From Chromatiales bacterium (GTDB taxonomy: Bacteria; Pseudomonadota; Gammaproteobacteria; Chromatiales; Chromatiaceae), in NCBI GenBank assembly GCA_024762475.1, contig JANTHJ010000004.1:1-64000 (forward strand): DNA of 64,000 nucleotides, written 5' to 3'. A program made the position numbers and the translations under genes. This document shows, in pieces, positions 30,522 to 40,737 of the stretch. The notes beneath the pieces are model-generated. The model made no database searches and was not told the DNA's origin. It saw only the letters and a list, made by a program, of their open reading frames with translations. How positions within the stretch are numbered: position 1 is the stretch's first letter; every line of letters begins with the position of its first letter.

Positions 30522-30614
30522 CTGCTACTCCTGAAACTTCGATGAACAATGGGGCTGGATTCTACCAGCCTCTGACGGACGCGCGGCGACGATAGTCCCT
30601 GCGAAGCAGGGGGG

Positions 30615-30989
30615 TCAGAGCGCCTGGTAGGCCTCGGGCCGGAAGCGCGGGGTGCAGAGGGCGAGAAATATCAGGTCGTTGCTCCCGGTATTGCGAATCC
30701 GCTGGGGCGTGTCTGGCGGTATCAGGACCACATCGCCCGGCCCGACCGTCGTGGCTGGCAGGCCCTCCACCTCGACCAGGCCGGTACCCTCGAGAACGCA
30801 ATAGCGTTCCGCGACGCCCCGCAGGCGGTGCCATCGGGTGGTGACACCGGGCTCGACCCGGGCCCGGGCGATGGACAGGCCCGGGTCGGCCGGACTGTTC
30901 GACCACTCGCTGATATGGCAGTGCTCATCGGTGAAGCACTCGCGCTTGCTCGAGCCGCGCAACACCGCTGGCCGGATACCCTCAGTCAT
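30615..30989 (-). CDS. Cupin domain protein
   Basis: VEPGVTTRWHRLRGVAERYCVLEGTGLVEVEG...VGPGDVVLIPPDTPQRIRNTG. Confidence 0.85.
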   Translation of the reverse strand: MTEGIRPAVLRGSSKRECFTDEHCHISEWSNSPADPGLSIARARVEPGVTTRWHRLRGVAERYCVLEGTGLVEVEGLPATTVGPGDVVLIPPDTPQRIRNTGSNDLIFLALCTPRFRPEAYQAL

Positions 30990-32046
30990 GGAACAGCCGT
31001 CCGGGGTTGAAGATGCCCGCCGGGTCGAAGCGCTCCTTCAGGCGTCGATGGAGGGTCAACAGCGCCGGGTCGAGCACCTGGAAGGGGGCGGTTTCGTTGG
31101 GCGCGCGGCGGAACAGCTCGGCGTGCCCGTCCTCCTCGGCGACCCATTGCCGTACCTGCCCAGCGGGGGCATCGGTAAAGACCCAGCGCTGGGCACCGCC
31201 CCAGTCCAGCAGCACCTCATTTTCGCAGGCCAGGCGCGGGGTCGCCGGTGCCAGCGACAGTCGCCACAGGCTGGTATCGGGACGGTCGAAGAAGTCCAGC
31301 TCATGATCGCGCAGGCGTTGCCAGAAGGTATTGTTCGGCGCCAGGGTCTCGCCGCCGATACGCTGCTGCCAGGCCGAGACGCTGGCCTCGGCGCCCGCCA
31401 GACGGAGATAGAGGCGGCCATCCAGGTGGCAGGCGCCGCTCAGCGGTGCCGGTTGCCGCGCCAGCTCGCGCAGCTTCGTCATGGCGGCATCACGGGACAA
31501 TTCCAACACCTGGGTGGCCGTGCCGGTGGGCGCCGGCAACACCTTGAGCGAGATCTCGAGCAGGATCCCGAGGGTGCCCAGGGCGCCGGCCATCAGGCGC
31601 GAGACATCGTAGCCGGCCACGTTCTTCATCACCTCGCCGCCGAATCGCAGGACCTGCCCGCGTCCGTCCAACAGCCGGACCCCCAGTACCAGATCGCGCG
31701 GCGCGCCTCCCCAGGGCCGGGCCGGTCCGGCCAGCCCCGACGCCACGGCGCCGCCCAGGGTGCCCTGGCCCGCGAAGTGCGGAGGCTCGAAGCTGAGCAT
31801 CTGGCCGTTCTCGGCCAGGGCGGCCTCGATCTCCGTCAGGGGGGTGCCAGCGCGCGCGGTGACGACCAGTTCGGTCGGTTCGTAGTTGACGATGCCCCGG
31901 TGCCCCGAGAGTTCGAGGGTCGGGCCGTTGCCGGGGTTGCCGAGAAAGGCCTTGCTGTCATGGCCCCGCAGGCGCAGTGAGGTGCCGCCCTCGGCGGCGG
32001 CCAGCACCTGTTCGCGGAGCGATCCGGTGAGGTCGCGATCGGTCAT
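30982..32046 (-). CDS. glcE: Glycolate oxidase FAD-binding subunit GlcE
   Basis: MTDRDLTGSLREQVLAAAEGGTSLRLRGHDSKAFLG...ELVVTARAGTPLTEIEAALAENGQMLSFEPPHF; start overlaps glcD stop. Confidence 0.88.
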   Translation of the reverse strand: MTDRDLTGSLREQVLAAAEGGTSLRLRGHDSKAFLGNPGNGPTLELSGHRGIVNYEPTELVVTARAGTPLTEIEAALAENGQMLSFEPPHFAGQGTLGGAVASGLAGPARPWGGAPRDLVLGVRLLDGRGQVLRFGGEVMKNVAGYDVSRLMAGALGTLGILLEISLKVLPAPTGTATQVLELSRDAAMTKLRELARQPAPLSGACHLDGRLYLRLAGAEASVSAWQQRIGGETLAPNNTFWQRLRDHELDFFDRPDTSLWRLSLAPATPRLACENEVLLDWGGAQRWVFTDAPAGQVRQWVAEEDGHAELFRRAPNETAPFQVLDPALLTLHRRLKERFDPAGIFNPGRLFHD

Positions 32047-33521
32047 CAGAAGCGTTCCAGATGCGGGAAACGCAGATCGCCCGCCTTGACATGCATGGCA
32101 CCGAACTCGGCGCAGCGGTTGAGGGTCGGAATCGCCTTGCCGGGGTTGAGCAGCCCCAGCGGATCGAAGGCCGCCTTGATCGCGTGAAAGGTCTGCAATT
32201 CCTCCGGCGGGAACTGGGCACACATCTGATTGATCTTCTCCAGTCCAACGCCATGCTCTCCGGTGATGGTGCCGCCGACCTCGACGCAGAGTTCGAGGAT
32301 CCTGCCGCCGAACTCCTCGGCCCGTTCCAGCTCGCCGGGGTGGTTTCCGTCATAGAGGATCAGGGGATGCAGGTTGCCGTCACCGGCATGGAAGACATTC
32401 GCGGCGCGCAGGCCGAAGCGCCCGGACATCTCGGCGATCTCCCGCAATACGCGCGGCAGGTGCTTGCGCGGGATGGTGCCATCCATGCAGTAGTAGTCGG
32501 GCGAGATGCGCCCCACCGCGGGGAAAGCGGCCTTGCGGCCGGCCCAGAAGCGGGCGCGCTCCTCCTCGTTCATGGCGGTGCGCACCTCGGTGGCGCCGGA
32601 ATCGAGCAGGCGTCGGCGCACGCGCGCGATGTCCTCCGATACCGCCTCATTGTCTCCGTCGACCTCGCACAGCAGGATAGCGGCTGCCTCCACCGGGTAG
32701 CCGGCATGCACGAAATCCTCGGCGGCCTGCAGCGAGGGGTTGTCCATCATCTCCAGACCGGCGGGCAGGATGCCGGCGGCGATGATGTCCGCCACCGCCT
32801 GGCCGGCGGTCTCCACCTTGTCGAAGGCGGCCATCACCACCTGTGCGCGTTCGGGGATGGGCAGCAGCCGCACGGTCGCCTCGACCACGATGCCCAGCAT
32901 GCCCTCGGAGCCGGTCATCAGGGCCAGCAGGTCGTAGCCGGGGCTGTCCGGGCCGCGGCTGCCGATGCGCAGGCGCTCGCCCTCCGCGGTGATCACCTCC
33001 AGCGCCTGGATGTTGTTGACCGTCAGACCGTATTTCAGGCAATGCACGCCGCCGGCGTTCTCGGCGATGTTGCCACCGATGCTGCAGGCGATCTGCGACG
33101 AGGGATCCGGTGCATAGTAGAGGCCGTAGGGACGCGCGGCCTCACTGATCGCCAGGTTGCGTACTCCGGGTTGTACCCTGGCGCACAGGTTGTCCGGGTC
33201 TATCGAAAGGATCTGATTTAGCCGGGCCAGGCTCAGCAACACGCCGTCTTCGAGCGGCAGCGCGCCGCCGGAGAGGCCCGTCCCGGCACCCCGCGCCACC
33301 ACGGGTACCCGCTCCTCGTGGCAGATCCGCATGACCGCCTGCACTTCTTCGGTGTCCCCGGGCAATACCACGATCAGGGGCAGGTGGCGGTAGGCGGACA
33401 GGCCATCGCATTCATAGGGGCGGCGCTCGGCCTCGTCGCTGAGGATGTATTCGTCCGCGACATGTCTGGCGAAACGCCTCGCGAGATGTTGCCGCAGCTT
33501 GTCGAGTCGACTGTCATGCAT
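32046..33521 (-). CDS. glcD: Glycolate oxidase subunit GlcD (FAD-linked)
   Basis: VPVVARGAGTGLSGGALPLEDGVLLSL...GEHGVGLEKINQM; start M at HDSRLDKLRQHL rather than the 984-aa track ORF. Confidence 0.9.
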   Translation of the reverse strand: MHDSRLDKLRQHLARRFARHVADEYILSDEAERRPYECDGLSAYRHLPLIVVLPGDTEEVQAVMRICHEERVPVVARGAGTGLSGGALPLEDGVLLSLARLNQILSIDPDNLCARVQPGVRNLAISEAARPYGLYYAPDPSSQIACSIGGNIAENAGGVHCLKYGLTVNNIQALEVITAEGERLRIGSRGPDSPGYDLLALMTGSEGMLGIVVEATVRLLPIPERAQVVMAAFDKVETAGQAVADIIAAGILPAGLEMMDNPSLQAAEDFVHAGYPVEAAAILLCEVDGDNEAVSEDIARVRRRLLDSGATEVRTAMNEEERARFWAGRKAAFPAVGRISPDYYCMDGTIPRKHLPRVLREIAEMSGRFGLRAANVFHAGDGNLHPLILYDGNHPGELERAEEFGGRILELCVEVGGTITGEHGVGLEKINQMCAQFPPEELQTFHAIKAAFDPLGLLNPGKAIPTLNRCAEFGAMHVKAGDLRFPHLERF

Positions 33522-33581
33522 GGACCGATTGTCGCAGAATAGGCCGGCAAAGAAATCACGAGATGGGGCGGCGGCGGCAAG

Positions 33582-34403
33582 ATGGGCGAGCACACGACGA
33601 TTTTTCTGGTATCGGACCGCACCGGTATCACCATCGAAAGCCTGGTGAGGACCCTGCTCACCCAGTTCGACCAGGTGCCCGCAGAGAGGGTGGTACGGCC
33701 GTTCTGCGATGATGCCGACAAGGTCGAGCGGGTGGTGGCCGAGATCAATATGGCCTCCGAGGCCGACGGGGTGCCGCCGCTGGTCTACTCCAGCCTGGTG
33801 GACGAGGATCTGCGGTCCCGCCTCAAGCGCTCGCATGGCAGGGTGTTCGACATCTTCGATGCCTTCCTGCCGGCCCTCAGTGACGCCCTGCATGTGCCCA
33901 GCACCGAGCACGTGGGGAAGGCGCATGGCATCGGGGATTACCACGATTACGACCAGCGGGTCGAGGCAGTCAACTTTGCGCTGACCTTCGACGATGGGGC
34001 GCGGATCAAGGGCCTGGAGGAGGCCGACCTGATCCTGATCGGTGTCTCGCGCAGCGGCAAGACACCCACCTGTCTCTACCTGGCGATGCAATACAAGGTG
34101 CGGTCGGCGAACTTTCCGTTGACCGAGGACGACTTCATGCAGGGGCGTCTGCCGAAACCCCTCCAGCCGTTCCGCAATCGCCTGTTCGGCCTGAGTATCG
34201 CGCCCGAGCGACTGCATCAGATCCGTGAGGAGCGCCGGCCCGGTTCTGACTATGCGAGCCTCGCCCAGTGCCGGCGCGAGATCAGCGCGGCCGAGAGCCT
34301 GTATCTCAATGAGCGTATCCCGTACGTGGACAGCACCAATATGTCCATCGAGGAACTGGCGATCGAGATCATGCAGCGGGTCGGGGTGGAAAGGGCCTGG
34401 TGA
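33582..34403 (+). CDS. ppsR: PEP synthase regulatory protein (DUF299)
   Basis: MGEHTTIFLVSDRTGITIESLVRTLLTQFD...DLILIGVSRSGKTPTCLYLAMQYK. Confidence 0.92.
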   Translation: MGEHTTIFLVSDRTGITIESLVRTLLTQFDQVPAERVVRPFCDDADKVERVVAEINMASEADGVPPLVYSSLVDEDLRSRLKRSHGRVFDIFDAFLPALSDALHVPSTEHVGKAHGIGDYHDYDQRVEAVNFALTFDDGARIKGLEEADLILIGVSRSGKTPTCLYLAMQYKVRSANFPLTEDDFMQGRLPKPLQPFRNRLFGLSIAPERLHQIREERRPGSDYASLAQCRREISAAESLYLNERIPYVDSTNMSIEELAIEIMQRVGVERAW

Positions 34404-34408
34404 CGGTA

Positions 34409-35179
34409 TCAACCGACGAAGCGGTTGCGCAGGCGGCCGATCCCGTCGATGAAGATCTCGATGGTCTGTCCCTCTTCCATCGCCGAGGCACCGACCGAGG
34501 TGCCGCAGGCGATCACGTCTCCGGGGTAGAGCCGGACCTCCCTCGCGACCCGCTGCACGATCTCCCGTGGTGAGAAGATCATGTCGCCGACGGGGTAGTC
34601 CTGTTTCAACTCGCCGTCGAGCAGGGCCTGCACCCGTAACTTGGCAGGATCGACGCCGGTGGCGATCCAGGGACCGATCGGCCCGAAGGAGGGGAAGCTC
34701 TTGGCACGGCACCACTGGCCGAAGGCATCGTCCTCGAACAACGGCTGGGGCGCGGTAACGTCGTTGACGCAGGTATAACCGAAGATACAGTCGTCCACTG
34801 CCTGCAGTGTGGGCCGAAGGCATTCCTTTCCGATCACGATGCCCAGTTCCGCCTCGAACTTCACCTTGCCGACAAAATCTTCGGGTCGGCTGATGGCCGC
34901 CTCGTGGGCGGACAGGCAACCCGGGAGCTTGACGAAATAGAGAGGAAACTCCGGTCGCCGAGTGCCTTCCAGGGCCATGCGCTCGTGAAAGTTGTTCCAC
35001 AGGCCGAGGAACTGGCGGGGTTCGACGGGGGGCAGCCAGGTCACCTGCTCCGGATTGCAGGTTTTCCCCGTGTCCTGGGGAGTTCCGAACAGCTCCCCTT
35101 CGTACAGCCTGAGTCCGCCCTGGTCAGGCTGGGCGAGAAAGGGCTGTCCCTCCACCAAAACCCGGCTCCAAAGGGTCAT
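34409..35179 (-). CDS. Fumarylacetoacetate hydrolase family protein
   Basis: KVKFEAELGIVIGKECL...CIFGYTCVNDVTA...GDVIACGTSVGASAMEEGQTIEIFIDGIGRLRN. Confidence 0.88.
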   Translation of the reverse strand: MTLWSRVLVEGQPFLAQPDQGGLRLYEGELFGTPQDTGKTCNPEQVTWLPPVEPRQFLGLWNNFHERMALEGTRRPEFPLYFVKLPGCLSAHEAAISRPEDFVGKVKFEAELGIVIGKECLRPTLQAVDDCIFGYTCVNDVTAPQPLFEDDAFGQWCRAKSFPSFGPIGPWIATGVDPAKLRVQALLDGELKQDYPVGDMIFSPREIVQRVAREVRLYPGDVIACGTSVGASAMEEGQTIEIFIDGIGRLRNRFVG

Positions 35180-35256
35180 TGATCCAAAATCTTTACCTGG
35201 CAGTCATGGGATCTAGGATATTAGCAGGACAAGGCCCTTCAGGGTGTGGATACGGA

Positions 35257-36966
<1,710 letters not shown>

Positions 36967-37028
36967 TCATGGAACAAGGATGACCGACAAGACAGATGCG
37001 GTTCGTTCCTCACCACATCCTACCGAAC

Positions 37029-37124
37029 TGTCGGAACGAATTCCGACCTACAACGCGCTACAGGTCGGACCTCGGCCCGACAAGATTGCGTAGGATGCGG
37101 TGAGCTCCCCGAATCGCATCAGAG
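37029..37124. repeat. REP-like palindromes
   Basis: gtcggaacgaattccgac; caggtcggacctcggcccgac; taggatgcggtgagctccccgaatcgcatc. Confidence 0.55.
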
Positions 37125-37203
37125 TGGGCTTTCGCCTTGCGTGGCCCCCAGGCCCGGGGCCCGACAGGGGGCCTATTTCACCATGATTTCTGGCTGTCGG
37201 GTG

Positions 37204-37232
37204 CTTGAATTCCTCTGCAGCTGCCCTCATTT
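37204..37232 (+). promoter_or_regulatory. Candidate sigma-32 (heat-shock) promoter of htpG
   Basis: cTTGAA (37204-37209), 14-bp spacer, CCCTCATTT (37224-37232), 49 bp before htpG ATG. Confidence 0.6.
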
Positions 37233-37280
37233 TGTCGTCCAGTTCCCTGTCTCACACAAACCCAAGGAGAAGATTCGAAG

Positions 37281-39179
37281 ATGACCGAAGCTGCCCACAA
37301 GGAGACCCGCGAGTTCCAGGCCGAGGTGAGCCAGGTGCTCAACCTGGTGATCCGCTCGCTCTACAGCAACAAGGAGATCTTCCTGCGCGAACTGATCTCC
37401 AACGCCTCGGACGCGGCGGAGAAGCTCCGCTTCGAGGCCCTTGGCAACGATGCCCTCTATGAGGACGATCCGAATCTGCGCATCCGCATCGAGGCCGACC
37501 CCGAGGCGCGTACCGTCACTATCGACGACAACGGCATCGGCATGAGCCGGGATGAGGTGGTCGAGCTGATCGGCAGCATCGCCAGCTCGGGCACCCGGCG
37601 CTTTCTCGAACAGCTCTCGGGTGATCAGGCCAAGGACAGTGCCCTGATCGGCCAGTTCGGGGTGGGTTTCTATTCTGCCTTCATCGTCGCCGACGAGGTG
37701 ACCCTGGAGACGCGTCGCGCCGGCCTGCCCGCCACCGAGGGCGTGCGCTGGGAATCCACCGGCGAGGGCAGTTACACCATAGAGACCGTCGAGAAGCCCC
37801 AGCGCGGCACCCGTATCACCCTCCATCTGCGCGAGGAGGATGCGGAATTCGCCGATCCCTGGCGGCTGCGCTCGATCATCGCCAAGTTTTCCGATCATGT
37901 CGCCATCCCCATCGAGATGCGCAAGGAGCAGACCGAGGAAGACAAGGACAAGGCGCCCGAATGGGAGCAGGTCAACAAGGGCACCGCGCTGTGGATGCGC
38001 AACAAGTCCGAGATCAGTGACGAGGAGTACATCGACTTCTACAAATACCTTACCCACGACTTCGAGGAGCCGCTGGCCTGGACCCACAACCGGGTGGAGG
38101 GCAAGCAGGAGTACACCTCGCTGCTGTATATCCCCGAGCATGCCCCCTTCGATCTGTGGGACCGGGAGCAGAAGCACGGGGTCAAGCTGTATGTGCGCCG
38201 GGTCTTCATCATGGACGAGGCGGACAAGCTGATGCCCCATTACCTGCGCTTCGTCAAGGGACTGGTCGATTCGGACGATCTGCCGCTGAACGTCTCGCGC
38301 GAGCTGCTGCAGAGCGACCGGCGCATCGACAGTATCCGCTCGGCCAATACCAAGCGGATTCTCAATCTGCTGGAGAAGATGGCGAAGGATGAGCCGGAGA
38401 AGTACGCCACCTTCTGGAGGGAGTTCGGCAAGGTGCTCAAGGAAGGGCCGGCCGAGGATTTCGCCAATCGCGAGAAGATCGCCAGTCTGTTGCGCTTTCA
38501 TTCCACCAAGGACGAGGGCGACGAGCCCACCGTCTCGCTGGATCGGTACATCGAGCGGATGCCTGAGAAGCAGGAGAAGATCTACTATCTCACCGCCGAC
38601 TCGCTGGCCGCGGCGCGCAACAGCCCGCACCTGGAGGTGTTCAAGAAGAAGGACATCGAGGTGCTGCTGCTGGTCGACCGGGTGGACGAGTGGCTGGTCT
38701 CGCACCTGACCGAGTATCAGGGCAAGACGCTGCAGTCGGTGGCCAAGGGCGAACTCGACCTGGGCGAGCTGGAGGACAAGGAGGACAAGGAAAAGGCCGA
38801 GAAGGCCGCCGAGGAGCACAAGGATCTGATCGAGCGGATCAAACAGACGCTGGGGGATGCGGCGAAGGAGGTACGTGTCTCGACGCGCCTGACCGAATCA
38901 CCCGCCTGCCTGGTGGTCGATCAACATGACATGAGTCAGAACCTGGCGCGGGTGCTCAAGCAGCTGGGCCAGGACGCGCCTAGCCCTCAGCCCATCCTCG
39001 AGGTGAACCTGGACCACCCGCTGGTCCAGCGCCTGGAGAAAGAGCAGGACGATGCCCAGTTCAAGGAGCTGGCGCAGCTGATCTTCGACCAGGCGCTACT
39101 CGCTGAAGGCGGTCAGCTGGAAGATCCGGCCAGCTTCGTGCACCGGCTCAATCGACTCATTTTGGAGATGGGATCCTGA
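37281..39179 (+). CDS. htpG: Chaperone HtpG (Hsp90)
   Basis: [44 protein letters not shown]. Confidence 0.98.
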   Translation: MTEAAHKETREFQAEVSQVLNLVIRSLYSNKEIFLRELISNASDAAEKLRFEALGNDALYEDDPNLRIRIEADPEARTVTIDDNGIGMSRDEVVELIGSIASSGTRRFLEQLSGDQAKDSALIGQFGVGFYSAFIVADEVTLETRRAGLPATEGVRWESTGEGSYTIETVEKPQRGTRITLHLREEDAEFADPWRLRSIIAKFSDHVAIPIEMRKEQTEEDKDKAPEWEQVNKGTALWMRNKSEISDEEYIDFYKYLTHDFEEPLAWTHNRVEGKQEYTSLLYIPEHAPFDLWDREQKHGVKLYVRRVFIMDEADKLMPHYLRFVKGLVDSDDLPLNVSRELLQSDRRIDSIRSANTKRILNLLEKMAKDEPEKYATFWREFGKVLKEGPAEDFANREKIASLLRFHSTKDEGDEPTVSLDRYIERMPEKQEKIYYLTADSLAAARNSPHLEVFKKKDIEVLLLVDRVDEWLVSHLTEYQGKTLQSVAKGELDLGELEDKEDKEKAEKAAEEHKDLIERIKQTLGDAAKEVRVSTRLTESPACLVVDQHDMSQNLARVLKQLGQDAPSPQPILEVNLDHPLVQRLEKEQDDAQFKELAQLIFDQALLAEGGQLEDPASFVHRLNRLILEMGS

Positions 39180-39272
39180 TGCGGTCCGCGTTTGGGGCCG
39201 GCATCGCCGGCCCTGTCGATCTGAGTCGATGGTGCGCCCCCAAGGCGCGACCGGGCGCGGTAAGATCCGGGC

Positions 39273-40211
39273 ATGGATAATGAGATCCTGCAGCAATTGG
39301 ACGGCCGCCTCGGTCCGCTATATGCGCGCCAGCGACTTGGCATCGAGCGGGAGAACCAGCCAAAGGTATTTGGCAGCGGCATCAATTTTTTCCATCCGGA
39401 AAACTGGTACTCGATCCATTCGCTGATTCGTAACAGCCTGCGGCTGGTCGGGCTTTATGGCCGTGGTGTGCGCAACACCCTGGATATCCGGGTGCGGGAG
39501 AACGAGCTCCGGATAGAGGGGCTGCCGCCCGTCTTCGATGGCTTCACCCTGCTGCATCTGAGCGATATCCATGCAGACATCCATCCGCCAGCCATTCATG
39601 CCATGGTGGAGACGGTGCGGGACCTGGATTACGACATCTGTGTGCTCACCGGCGACTATCGGGCCCAGACCCACGGTCCCGTGGATGCGGCCCTGGAATG
39701 GATGGGTGTTCTCACCATCGGTCTGCACCAACCCATCTATGGGGTCTTCGGCAACCATGACAGCGTCACCATGCTGCCGGGCCTGGAGGCGATGGGTATC
39801 CGGATGCTGGTCAATGAGCACGTGGCCATCGAGCGCGATGGCCATCAGCTGTTTCTGGTGGGCATCGACGATGCCCACTACTACCGGGTGGACAACATCG
39901 AAAAGGCGCTTGCCGGTGTTCCTCACGACAAAACGGCTATCCTGCTCAGCCATACCCCCGAGATCTACCGCCAGGCCGCGCATGCCGGTTTCGCACTGAT
40001 GCTCTGCGGCCACACCCATGGGGGACAGATCTGCCTTCCGGGCGGGATCCCCGTCACCCTGGACGCCAAGTGTCCCCGCGCCCTGGGCTCAGGACCCTGG
40101 CGCCATGGCGACATGCAGGGCTATACCTCGGCCGGGACCGGGAGTTGCATCGTCAATGTCCGACTCAATTGTCCGCCCGAGGTGACTCTGCACCGGCTGC
40201 GGTGCGCCTGA
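39273..40211 (+). CDS. Calcineurin-like metallophosphoesterase
   Basis: LLHLSDIHADIHP...VLTGDYRAQT...YGVFGNHDS...LLSHTPEIYRQAAHAGFALMLCGHTHGGQI. Confidence 0.92.
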   Translation: MDNEILQQLDGRLGPLYARQRLGIERENQPKVFGSGINFFHPENWYSIHSLIRNSLRLVGLYGRGVRNTLDIRVRENELRIEGLPPVFDGFTLLHLSDIHADIHPPAIHAMVETVRDLDYDICVLTGDYRAQTHGPVDAALEWMGVLTIGLHQPIYGVFGNHDSVTMLPGLEAMGIRMLVNEHVAIERDGHQLFLVGIDDAHYYRVDNIEKALAGVPHDKTAILLSHTPEIYRQAAHAGFALMLCGHTHGGQICLPGGIPVTLDAKCPRALGSGPWRHGDMQGYTSAGTGSCIVNVRLNCPPEVTLHRLRCA

Positions 40212-40217
40212 ACCCGG

Positions 40218-40709
40218 TCAATACGGGTGTTTGCGAAGGCCGATCAGATACAAAAGCCGCGAGAGCAGCAATTCGCTGACAAAGAACAATGCGACCAGGG
40301 TCAGGATGTCCCCCCAGGAGAGGGCCATGGCATCGCGCACCGCGAGAAGCGGAAAGAGGGATTCCGGCACCTGATCCAGACCCAGCGCCATACTGCTGGG
40401 GAGCAGTCCCAGACGTCGTTTGAGGAAGCTGGAGGTGAGGTCCCCCAGCATGGCAAAGATCCCGATCAGGGCGCCGGTCTGCCACCCCAGCCCAATCAGC
40501 CAGGATCCCAGGGCAGTCAGCAGGAGCGAGGCGATGACACCGCGGAGGGTCTTGGTCGGGCCCAAGAATGGCCGGCCGTCGGCAAAGTGCCGCCCGCCGT
40601 CCAGCGGCACCGCCCGGATCCAGTCGAGAAACTCGCGCGCGATCAACGGTGCGCCATTGGCCAGCAGGAGCAGTCCCAGCAGTAAAAAGTCTTGGTAGTC
40701 GAGGTCCAC
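40218..40709 (-). CDS. CDP-archaeol synthase-like (CarS/DUF46) membrane protein
   Basis: GAPLIAREFLD...DGGRHFADGRPFLGPTKTLRGVIASLLL...GDLTSSFLKRRLGL. Confidence 0.75.
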   Translation of the reverse strand: MDLDYQDFLLLGLLLLANGAPLIAREFLDWIRAVPLDGGRHFADGRPFLGPTKTLRGVIASLLLTALGSWLIGLGWQTGALIGIFAMLGDLTSSFLKRRLGLLPSSMALGLDQVPESLFPLLAVRDAMALSWGDILTLVALFFVSELLLSRLLYLIGLRKHPY

Positions 40710-40737
40710 AACAGAACCATTGAGCAGTGCCCTGGCG

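Noticed and set aside
33522-35000. N-terminal half of the 984-aa track ORF containing glcD
   Set aside because: Upstream extension runs antisense through ppsR and past it; true glcD start is at 33521.
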